Assembly (NCBI GenBank): GCA_013002375.1
Contig: JABDJW010000243.1
Location: 1 to 12,471 of the forward strand
Direction: 5' to 3'
Origin: Acidimicrobiales bacterium
GTDB taxonomy: Bacteria; Actinomycetota; Acidimicrobiia; Acidimicrobiales; SHLQ01
Length of the DNA stretch: 12,471 nucleotides
Position numbers and translations under genes: made by a program. Positions 5,501-11,354 of this stretch are shown piece after piece (within the stretch, counting starts at the first letter, position 1; every line of letters starts with the position of its first letter). Below the pieces are notes generated by a model, which was given only the letters and a program-made list of their open reading frames with translations, was not told the DNA's origin and did not search any database.

Positions 5501-8454
5501 CCGGTGAGGCCGCCGCCATCGGTGACGGTGTAGGCGATGGTCGCGGTAGTGGTCTCGGAGCCGTCGTGGGTGTAGCGGATCACGCCGCCGGGTTCAATGG
5601 TGGCGGTGCCGTTGGTGACGGTGTCGATGCTGGTGATGGTGAGGGTGTCGCCTTCGGGGTCGGTGTGGGCTGGCCGTAGGTCGGTGGTGTCGGCGGTGGC
5701 GCCTTCGTCGAGGTTCAGAGTGCTGACCTCGTTCGAAGGCGCTTCGTTGGCGTCGGTGATGTCGATGTCGATCGTCGCGCTGGTGGTGTCGGTGCCGTCG
5801 AAGATCGTGATCGTCAGTTGCTCGAGGGGCGCCGTCTCGGCATCGAGGAGCAAGGGGTTGACCATGGTGATGACGCCGGCCGGACCGACGGTGAACGCCC
5901 CACCGCTGCTGTCGATCACCAGGGTGACGACCGGCGGGCCGCCATCGACGTCGGCGATACCGACAATGCCGACGATGGTCCCGGGCGCGGCTGATTCACT
6001 GACGGTGAGAGACGCCGGGACAACCGTGGCCGGGTCGTTCACTGCGGTGATGGTGATGTCGAACGTTGCGACGCTGGTGCGGTCGATTCCGCCGAAGTCC
6101 GTCCCGCCATCATCGACCAGCACAACGTTGACCGCGCTGACCCCGGTTGCATCCGTCGCCGGTGTGAAGCTCAGGGCGCCGCTCGAGTCGATCGTCGGCG
6201 CGACCGCGAACAGCGACGGATCCGCGGTGGTCACGACGAAGCTGAGCGTCTGGGCCGATTCGTTCGCCGGGCCGGCAACCGGTGAGCCCGCCCACGGTGC
6301 GCTGTAGGCCGGGCTGTCCTCGGCGACGGTGACCGATACCCCCGGCGCATAACTGGGGGCATCGTTGATCGCGGTGACGGTGAGGCTCACCGTCTGGTTC
6401 GTGCAATCGCCGTCGTCGTCGCAGACCGTGACCGTGACCGTGTCCGGGCCGTTGGCGCCGGGGAACGGCGTGTAGCGAACCTGGCCGGCGACCACCGTCG
6501 CGGATCCGATCAGCTGGCCGTCACCGGCGACGACGGCCAGCGATGATGCGTCGATCGTGCCGTCGCTGTCGGTCGCTGTGGCCAGTACATCCAGGTCGAC
6601 GGGGGTGTCCTCGAATGTCGACGTGATCGTCATCGCGATCGTCGGCGGCACGTTCGCTGGTGGCGGAGGAGGTGGAGGAGGCGGTGGCGGTGGGGGAGGT
6701 GGTGGCGGGGGAGGTGGAGGCGGAGGGGGTGGCGTCGCCGCAATCACCGTCAGACGCAGTACGCCTTGGGTGACGGCCCCGGAGGCATCGGCGACGTCGT
6801 AGGTGATGTCGTAGTCGCCCGCGCTGGCCGGCGCGACGACCTCGAGTTGGTTGTCGACAATGCTGACCGAGCCGCCCGGCAGCGGGCCAACCGCGATGAT
6901 GCGCAGGGTGGCGTCGTCGACGTCGGAGTCGTTCTCCAGAACGTCGACGGTGATCGGCACGCCGGCCACGACCGATGCCGCGTCCGCGCCGACGACCGGC
7001 GCGTCGTTCGTGGCCCGTACCGACACGGTGATCACGTCGGTCTCGCAAAGGTCGATGTCCCAGCAGGCCTCGATCGGGATGGTCGCCGAGCCGGCGTAGT
7101 CGGGTGGCGCGATGAAGACGATGGAGTTGTCGCTCTGGCGTTCGGCGGAGCCGATGCTGGCCGACCCGACCCGTAGTTCGATGATGCTCTCGTCGGACAG
7201 CTGCCCGGGCGTGATCACGATGGCTTGGTCCTCGATGGCCTCGACGTCGAGATTCGAGAAACCAGGGGCGAACGCGATCGTTTCGGGCGGCACCCCGATG
7301 GTCGTAGGCGGAGCTGCCTGCTCGATGGTGGGGACCTCGACCGGTTGCGGAGTCGGAGCGACCGCGGCGATGCCGACAACTGCCGCGGTGGCTGCAGTCG
7401 AGGCGGCAGTACCCGCGGCGCCACCCAGGGAACCGAACGGTATGCGGCCCAGGATCGGCGCCTGGGTGATCCACGAGAACGGCCCCATGGCAAGCCGCAG
7501 CTCGCCGATCGAGATGTTCAGAAAGGCCCGCACGACCTCCGGGTCGAACTGGGTGCCCGCGCAACGGGCCAACTCGGCTCTCGCGTCCTCGGGAGGCATG
7601 GCCGCCTTGTACGACCGGATGGACGTCATCACATCGAACGCATCGGCGACGGCGACGATCCGGCCGGATCGTGAGATTTGCTCGCCGGCCAGCCCGTACG
7701 GGTAGCCGTTGCCGTCCCACCGCTCATGGTGCTGGGACGCGGCGTCGGCCCACTCGCCGAGCCATTCCCGGAGTGGCTCGACCATTTCGCCGCCGTACTC
7801 GGGGTGGCGCGACAGGATCGCCCACTCGTCATCGCTGGGCCGGCCCGCACTGTTCAGGATCTCCGCCGGTACGTACAGCTTGCCGACGTCATGGATCAGC
7901 CCGGCCCAGTGCAGCTTGTGCAGCTCCTCGGGCTCCAGATTCATCTCCTCGCCGATCATCAACGTGTACGCCCGGACCCGTTCGGTGTGGCCGCGCGTCT
8001 TGCGATCGTGGCTGTTCAGCGATGTCGCGAGGGCCAAGAGATGCTCGGCGGCCTCGTTCGGGGCATGCGGCTGGGCCAGGTCGGCCGAGTCGACCTGACG
8101 TTGCAGTTGCCGCACGGTGTTCGTGCGCATGGCGGTCTTGAATCGTGATGGCGCCTCGTCGGGAAACAGAAGCGAAAGGCGAAACAACGCGGCGAGGGGA
8201 AGGAGCCGCCGGGTGACGCGCTCGGTGCCGATCAACACCGCGGTCGCGGCCGCAGTGAGAAGTATCCACCACGGGATGATCCTCTTCCACCCATTGGGCG
8301 CGGGGATCACCTTGGAGATCTGCCAGACGAAGATGATCGACACGACGATCGGTATGAGCACCGCGAAGAACCGAATCGTGGACGCGAGCCAGCGGCGCTC
8401 GGCCCAGCCGGCATTTGCGGTCTTGGTCGTCGTCTCTGTCCGTACGGCAGTCAT
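2539..8454 (-). CDS. Giant membrane HD-GYP phosphohydrolase fused to an extracellular Ig/cadherin-like and triple lamin-tail stalk
   Basis: One open frame of 1,971 residues. Order: membrane helices at about 26-46 and 59-76; a cytoplasmic HD-GYP domain (about 132-327) with HTERV (156-160), HD pair H188/D189 and K192, HPEYG (217-221), HHERWDGNGYPYGL (242-255), AVADAFD (268-274) and GTQFDPEVV (300-308), all intact, so c-di-GMP hydrolysis is predicted; an Ala-rich third membrane segment (about 344-366); Ig-like domains 401-484 and 485-571; 25 prolines (575-599); Ig/cadherin-like domains about 602-1391, including a tandem 192-residue duplication; lamin-tail domains at about 1396-1545, 1622-1765 and 1817-1955. 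Outside cysteines are all in close pairs. There is no LPXTG or other C-terminal anchor; the chain ends one residue after its last Cys. ATG 8454 is the only plausible start (the upstream frame has no ATG/GTG/TTG before a stop) and lacks a clear ribosome-binding site. Family calls are secure. The topology, adhesin role and enzymatic activity are inferred. Confidence 0.93.
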   Translation of the reverse strand: MTAVRTETTTKTANAGWAERRWLASTIRFFAVLIPIVVSIIFVWQISKVIPAPNGWKRIIPWWILLTAAATAVLIGTERVTRRLLPLAALFRLSLLFPDEAPSRFKTAMRTNTVRQLQRQVDSADLAQPHAPNEAAEHLLALATSLNSHDRKTRGHTERVRAYTLMIGEEMNLEPEELHKLHWAGLIHDVGKLYVPAEILNSAGRPSDDEWAILSRHPEYGGEMVEPLREWLGEWADAASQHHERWDGNGYPYGLAGEQISRSGRIVAVADAFDVMTSIRSYKAAMPPEDARAELARCAGTQFDPEVVRAFLNISIGELRLAMGPFSWITQAPILGRIPFGSLGGAAGTAASTAATAAVVGIAAVAPTPQPVEVPTIEQAAPPTTIGVPPETIAFAPGFSNLDVEAIEDQAIVITPGQLSDESIIELRVGSASIGSAERQSDNSIVFIAPPDYAGSATIPIEACWDIDLCETDVITVSVRATNDAPVVGADAASVVAGVPITVDVLENDSDVDDATLRIIAVGPLPGGSVSIVDNQLEVVAPASAGDYDITYDVADASGAVTQGVLRLTVIAATPPPPPPPPPPPPPPPPPPPPPPPPPANVPPTIAMTITSTFEDTPVDLDVLATATDSDGTIDASSLAVVAGDGQLIGSATVVAGQVRYTPFPGANGPDTVTVTVCDDDGDCTNQTVSLTVTAINDAPSYAPGVSVTVAEDSPAYSAPWAGSPVAGPANESAQTLSFVVTTADPSLFAVAPTIDSSGALSFTPATDATGVSAVNVVLVDDGGTDFGGIDRTSVATFDITITAVNDPATVVPASLTVSESAAPGTIVGIVGIADVDGGPPVVTLVIDSSGGAFTVGPAGVITMVNPLLLDAETAPLEQLTITIFDGTDTTSATIDIDITDANEAPSNEVSTLNLDEGATADTTDLRPAHTDPEGDTLTITSIDTVTNGTATIEPGGVIRYTHDGSETTTATIAYTVTDGGGLTGTGTINITINPLNDLPNVTAPVGPQSVPENAALGDPVTTVVATDAEAASLDYTIAGGNTGGAFAIGLNTGIITVNSPLDTETLATYNLTIAIDDGTAPVTYPVTINITDVNEAPVDATTTLTLDEGATADTTDLRALHTDPDGDTLTITSIDTVTNGGATIEPGGVIRYTHDGSETTTATIAYTVTDGGGLTGTGTINVTINPLNDLPVVTAPVGPKPIPEDAATTTVVTTVVATDAETSPLDFTITAGNTGGAFAIGLNTGIITVNGPLDTETLATYNLTIQIDDGTSPITYPVTINVTNVNEPPTIADAAFSISDTDPNGATVGSVAGSDVDTPAAGLTYDITAGDAAGLFAIDSDGLITIADADEFDFDATPSYSLTVRIREVAMPANFDTAPVTGTVTTGYTMSPAIGLIAFNEVLVDGRLGFGEEFIELKNVSGSPTPIDMTGWTIADGNVIVGDIDVPSQRISAGFPSVDSVDGETIVIWTGDAPPFGPPDNTAPNADHEYYIGSSGSVLDDDSDDLWLLDNNGDIVAYMAWGDKDAAASEINRRPPIATLGLWNPAYEIDLGVEAGVDGRSLALSPDGGSARDSACWEGTATGNAAARCGGVPTTVDSDPVPARVSSVGESNTSLGLAAPNMLISEYSTDDAYSKGNFVELFNGTESSQSLVGWELHIYDDNTAPLETIALPGAWGNTLPPGRSLLLVEAGSDLDVLDNIEDLLFTATLDKATGLGLWDGTQYVDIVGNRERSHDGSVPAAFISEGLGVPPLVQIGGWEQSYERRRLATSGNCIDTNDNSADFKRNFAAGTVNPQNFASPPVACDDTIVPLGPPATHLVISEFRTDGPAGGDDEFLELFNPTASPILLSDYQVRDGGVEIILPAVLLAPGDHFVIGGASYTGPTDAIYAGGGITNGGEILIERIADSFPIDFVQLGGGGGVPALPELKGRLDQSFHRINDGCTDTDSTADFEMLSISGPSPRTTNIELCS
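4594..5169 (-). repeat. Tandem 576-bp module, second copy in reading order (residues 1096-1287)
   Basis: Encodes two Ig/cadherin-like domains (about 1098-1190 and 1191-1289) and matches the upstream-coded copy with no insertion or deletion over 192 codons. By hand count 160 of 192 residues agree (about 83%). The best-preserved stretch, 4893-5091, has about 6 mismatches in 199 bases against the other copy. The module holds TDPDGDTL and THDGSETT segments typical of calcium-binding loops in cadherin-like repeats. Confidence 0.9.
5170..5745 (-). repeat. Tandem 576-bp module, first copy in reading order (residues 904-1095)
   Basis: Direct neighbour and same-orientation partner of 4594-5169. Residues Asp916 and Asp1108 (LDEGATADTTDLR in both copies) set the exact 192-residue period. 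The core 5469-5667 is nearly identical to 4893-5091, while the flanking parts diverge more. The pattern fits an older duplication partly homogenised by recombination, or uneven selection along the module. Confidence 0.9.
6658..6732 (-). repeat. Run of 25 consecutive proline codons (residues 575-599)
   Basis: Every codon from 6732 down to 6658 is CCN. Counts are CCA 9, CCT 8, CCG 5 and CCC 3, in mixed order, so it is not a simple triplet microsatellite. It sits between the two membrane-proximal Ig-like domains and the long distal array. As a polyproline-II helix it would form a stiff spacer roughly 8 nm long (about 0.3 nm per residue). Translation of such a run would be expected to need elongation factor P. 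The plus strand carries three G5 tracts here. Confidence 0.95.
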
Positions 8455-8465
8455 CGCGAAAGGGA

Positions 8466-8486
8466 AACGGCAAGCGCATTGCCGTT
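8466..8486. promoter_or_regulatory. Perfect 21-bp palindrome just upstream of the HD-GYP surface-protein start
   Basis: Arms AACGGCAA (8466-8473) and TTGCCGTT (8479-8486) are perfect 8-bp inverted repeats around a 5-bp centre, ending 11 nt before the ATG at 8454. The symmetry and spacing suit an operator for a dimeric regulator, or an RNA hairpin near the ribosome entry site, where no Shine-Dalgarno sequence is seen. I do not recognise a known regulator's box. Confidence 0.45.
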
Positions 8487-8536
8487 GTCTTTCAATCGGC
8501 CGCTTCGGCGCCGTGTTAATGGTATGGCCAGAGATT

Positions 8537-8574
8537 CAGCAAGGAAAAGCATGGAAAAGGCACAAGACTTGCTG
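8537..8574. repeat. Inverted repeat enclosing two direct repeats
   Basis: CAGCAAG (8537-8543) and CTTGCTG (8568-8574) are perfect 7-bp inverted repeats. Between them lie GGAAAAGC (8543-8550) and GGAAAAGG (8553-8560), direct repeats exactly 10 bp apart, one helical turn. This could be a transcription-factor site with two half-sites on one face, or a loose terminator-like structure 10 nt after the stop of the glycosyltransferase fusion gene at 8584. No T-run follows the minus-strand stem, so a terminator is the less likely reading. Confidence 0.35.
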
Positions 8575-8583
8575 TGGTACGAC

Positions 8584-10800
8584 TTACTCGGCCGGAGCAG
8601 CTCGTTCGGTTCTCGTCGGGACGCGTCGGTGGAGCGCCCGCCCGGCGAGCCAGAGTCGACCGCTGATCGCGCTGGGGGCAATCCACGTCGTGTCGATCTG
8701 GTCGACGGCGCCGAACCGGTACTTGTAGGGCTCGGCGCCGCGGAGCAGGTCGAAGCGCGTTGCGCCCGCGGCCCGGGCGTCACCGATGGCTTGGGCAACG
8801 AGGACCGTCCCGAGGTTCAGGTCGGCGAGATCGGGCTGCCACCCGCTCTGGTAGTAGGCGAATGTCGAGCCGGCCCAGAAGCCGTAGAGCATGCCGACGA
8901 TGTCGGCGTCACGACGGGCGACCACGAGCCCAGGGCCGAACTGGTCGGTGGCGGCAGCGGCCAGCTGTGCGTGAAAAGCGAGCAGGCTGTCGTCGAACGA
9001 AGTCGACCGATCCGCCATGTTGCTCCGGGTGGCATGCAGGGCGAACAAGGTGCGGAGATGCGCTTCGGTGACCGATCCCGGCGGAATCGTCTCCAAGGAG
9101 ATTCCGGCCGCTTCGACCTTGCGTCGGTAGGCGCGCAGCTTCTTGCGAAAGCTCTTGGATGGGCCGGCGTCGCCGGTGAGGTCGATCGCCGGGCAACGGG
9201 TCTCTTCGAGGAGTTGAGCACGGGGGGGAATCAGTCCGGCGTGTTCGGCCGCCAGGTTCGGTAGCAGGAGCGTGTCGGATCCGGCGATGGATCGCATCCA
9301 ATCGGCGACCTCAGGGACGATCGCCGGGTCGCAGGCCCAGCCGGTGTGATCGGCCGCGCCGACGCCGGTTCCGGCCAACCGCCATGTGGTCATCGGCAAC
9401 CGTGCGATGCGATGGAGGTGGGCCTGACCGCGCGCCAGGGCTGCGAAACCGGTCAGGCGATCGCCGTCGTACCAGCCGTGGGCGGTGCCGACCGGTTGAT
9501 CGGCCGCGTGCTCCCACCAGGCGGCGAGCCAATCGTGGGAGCGGAAGTACACGCCGGACTCCATCGCCTGGCGGTTCAGCTCGTCTCGCAGTCCGTCGTC
9601 GGCGACCGCTCGGGCGAGTGACCAGGAACGGTGCCGGCCAGACGGGCCGGTCGTGGAGTCCAACGGATTCGGGCGGGCATGCGAGCGGTAGAGCTTGGCC
9701 ATCCCGGCTGCACTGACTTCTTCGGTGAAGGTCGACTCGAATCGGCGACGAGCGGCTTCGATGTGTGGATCCGGGGCGTCGTCCAGCACCGCGAGGACAG
9801 CGGCGGCGAACGCATCGGTGTCGAAGGGCTCGACGAGGTGAGCATGCCCACCGGTGACCTCGCGAATCACGTCGATCCCGAAGCTGACGATCGGGGTCTC
9901 GAGGGCCATCGCTTCCACCACCGAGCCTCCGAGACCTTCGTACCGAGACGGAAAGCAGAACACGTCAGCGGCATTGTGGAGTTCAGCCACGTCGGTGCGG
10001 GCGCCGAGGATACGGATGTTGCTGCTCAGCCGGTTCTTCGAGATGGCGGCGGTGATCGATCGGGTTGCCGTACCGTCCCGCCCGGCGAGGAGGAGCTGCG
10101 CGTCCGGGTACTCGGCCACCACCTTGGCCAGGGCGTTGAGGAGTAGATCGTGGCCCTTCTGGGGCTCATGGCGAGCGACATGCAACAACACCGGCGTGGT
10201 CGGGCCGATGCCAAGACCGCGGCGAGCCTCGGCTCCCCGCTCTTCGGAGCGGCGACCGAGCCGGGCCGCGGCGCGACCCCGGGGAACGACCGTGATCCGG
10301 GCCGGTGGCACGCCGAGCTGGGCCGAACCGTGTCTCGCGACGGCTCGAGTCAGGGCATGGACGTGGGTGGCCGCACCGACCACCTTTGATTCGAACCGCC
10401 GGACAAGCTCCAACCGGCGGGGAGAAGGGGCGACCGCTCGCGCCGCGTCGTCGTATTGCATGTTGACCAGGCTCACGAGCGAGGGGACGCCTCGGCGCCG
10501 GGCTGCGGCGACGGCGAGTAGCTCGCCGTCGAACAGCGTTCCATGCACGATGTCGGGTTGGAAGTCGTCGACGATCCCCACCAGCTGCCGCAGGCGTTGG
10601 GCTCGGTGGCCGGTGATCATGCTGAAACGCGCCCCGCGGTATTCCAGCTCGGGACGCAGGGCGGTGTCGGTCTCCTCGAACAAGGTGACGACGTGAAAGG
10701 TGAAGCCGGAGCCTTGGAGCTGGTCGAGCATGCCGACCGTTGAGACTTCGGCACCACCGTGGTCGGTCAGCCGGTTGATCACCAGGAGGACGCGGACCAT
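8584..10800 (-). CDS. Fusion: GT4-type glycosyltransferase + CelD/FemAB-like GNAT acyltransferase
   Basis: 738 residues from the ATG at 10800, which shares one base with the preceding gene's stop (TGATG); coupling and the sharp family start MVRVLLVINRLTDHGGAEVS fix this start. Residues 1-375 are a GT-B glycosyltransferase of family 4: the acceptor loop DHGGAEV (13-19), the donor-site run VARHEPQKGHDLLLNAL (208-224) and ADVFCFPSRYEGLGGSVVEAMA (278-299) with the E-x7-E pair E288/E296. It would transfer a sugar from a nucleotide donor to a glycan or lipid-linked acceptor at the inner membrane face. Residues about 415-715 form a BioF2-like/CelD-type GNAT domain: KSFRKKLRAYRRKVEAAG (549-566), LVVARRDADIVGMLYGFW (625-642), YYQSGWQPDLADLNLGTVLV (649-668) and FDLLRGAEPYKYRFG (683-697), probably acylating a sugar or amino sugar. 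The linker at about 376-412 is short and polar. The fusion is continuous with no frame break. Exact substrates are unknown. Confidence 0.88.
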   Translation of the reverse strand: MVRVLLVINRLTDHGGAEVSTVGMLDQLQGSGFTFHVVTLFEETDTALRPELEYRGARFSMITGHRAQRLRQLVGIVDDFQPDIVHGTLFDGELLAVAAARRRGVPSLVSLVNMQYDDAARAVAPSPRRLELVRRFESKVVGAATHVHALTRAVARHGSAQLGVPPARITVVPRGRAAARLGRRSEERGAEARRGLGIGPTTPVLLHVARHEPQKGHDLLLNALAKVVAEYPDAQLLLAGRDGTATRSITAAISKNRLSSNIRILGARTDVAELHNAADVFCFPSRYEGLGGSVVEAMALETPIVSFGIDVIREVTGGHAHLVEPFDTDAFAAAVLAVLDDAPDPHIEAARRRFESTFTEEVSAAGMAKLYRSHARPNPLDSTTGPSGRHRSWSLARAVADDGLRDELNRQAMESGVYFRSHDWLAAWWEHAADQPVGTAHGWYDGDRLTGFAALARGQAHLHRIARLPMTTWRLAGTGVGAADHTGWACDPAIVPEVADWMRSIAGSDTLLLPNLAAEHAGLIPPRAQLLEETRCPAIDLTGDAGPSKSFRKKLRAYRRKVEAAGISLETIPPGSVTEAHLRTLFALHATRSNMADRSTSFDDSLLAFHAQLAAAATDQFGPGLVVARRDADIVGMLYGFWAGSTFAYYQSGWQPDLADLNLGTVLVAQAIGDARAAGATRFDLLRGAEPYKYRFGAVDQIDTTWIAPSAISGRLWLAGRALHRRVPTRTERAAPAE

Positions 10801-11354
10801 CAGTGCCCGCCGATCGCAGTGGACAGCCGGCCGCGCGGAAGCACGAGGGCCGGTTGCGGCCGTCGGATCGTGAGCGGGCCGAACCGGATGCCGCGCACCA
10901 GGTGGGCGGGGCGGTAGCCGGCTCGTTCGTGGGCAATGACGCTGGGCCGGTTGGTCGGATCGACCATCGTGTGCACGACCTGTCCCGCTTCGGCGGCGTA
11001 CTGCCGCGCCGCGACGAGGAGCTCTCGACCCAGGCCAAGACCTCGGGCGGCTGGGTCCACGAGGAGTTGGTGGCCGTACATCCCCAGCGGCGAAGGTTTC
11101 GAGGCTGATCCGAAGTGCGGGTCGCGATGGGCGGTCGGGCAGAGCCAGAACACGCCGACCGGAGCGTCCTCGTGCCACGCGACGAGCGCGACGTCGCCGG
11201 CGGCGATCCGCGGCGCGGCATCGGATGCGAGCAGGTCTCGCTCGGCCAGGTGTTGGAGCGCGGGCCCGTCGGCGACGCCGACCCGGTCGGCTTCACGCGT
11301 GCAGAGCGGACGATCGCCGACGAAGGTTTGGAGGGTGAACGAGCCGACCGTCAT
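10800..11354 (-). CDS. GNAT family N-acetyltransferase in a glycan operon
   Basis: A 184-residue stand-alone GNAT enzyme. The acetyl-CoA-binding signature is HQLLVDPAARGLGLGRELL (95-113), with R104-G-L-G-L-G forming the pyrophosphate loop, followed by the C-terminal PTNRPSVIAHERAGY (133-147), a common GNAT beta-5/alpha-4 pattern. The ATG at 11354 overlaps the deacetylase stop by four bases (ATGA), and its own stop overlaps the next ATG (TGATG), so all three genes are probably translated in step. Placed between a polysaccharide deacetylase and a glycosyltransferase/acyltransferase fusion, it may acetylate an amino sugar or a nucleotide-sugar precursor, but this rests on context only. A longer open frame extends upstream to 11711, but it overlaps the deacetylase gene and its extra residues do not look like protein, so the shorter start is preferred. 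Confidence 0.85.
   Translation of the reverse strand: MTVGSFTLQTFVGDRPLCTREADRVGVADGPALQHLAERDLLASDAAPRIAAGDVALVAWHEDAPVGVFWLCPTAHRDPHFGSASKPSPLGMYGHQLLVDPAARGLGLGRELLVAARQYAAEAGQVVHTMVDPTNRPSVIAHERAGYRPAHLVRGIRFGPLTIRRPQPALVLPRGRLSTAIGGH

Larger units (their letters stand above)
8455..8583. other. Intergenic region before the HD-GYP surface-protein gene
   Basis: A 129-bp gap between two minus-strand genes, visibly richer in A/T than its surroundings (for example the T-rich minus-strand stretch opposite 8541-8560). It contains the two symmetrical elements listed separately. A weak promoter-like arrangement reads TTGCTG (minus strand, 8573-8568 or the second copy of TTGCTG near 8542-8537) with A/T-rich sequence (CATTAAC) near 8515-8523, but no confident -10 can be named. 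The gene may be expressed from here, by read-through of the glycan operon, or both. Confidence 0.4.

Noticed and set aside
4594..5745. Tandem repeats considered as a CRISPR-like or minisatellite array.
   Set aside because: The unit is a 576-bp in-frame protein-domain duplication, with no short repeats and unique spacers.
6557..6802. A plus-strand frame with a long polyglycine run.
   Set aside because: It is the antisense reading of the proline-codon tract in the surface-protein gene, with no start signal or domain.
8455..8583. Possible c-di-GMP (GEMM) riboswitch ahead of the HD-GYP gene.
   Set aside because: The conserved GEMM core segments and their spacing are absent on the minus strand here; only the short palindromes are present.
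8479..9264. A 261-codon plus-strand frame opposite the fusion gene's C-terminal half.
   Set aside because: It is antisense to a well-conserved acyltransferase domain, Gly/Arg/Glu-rich, and has no recognisable family.
10801..11178. A longer N-terminus for the glycosyltransferase fusion (start at 11178).
   Set aside because: The extra residues are Arg/Pro-rich, overlap the GNAT gene out of frame, and precede the sharp family start MVRVLLVINR; the TGATG coupling supports the start at 10800.
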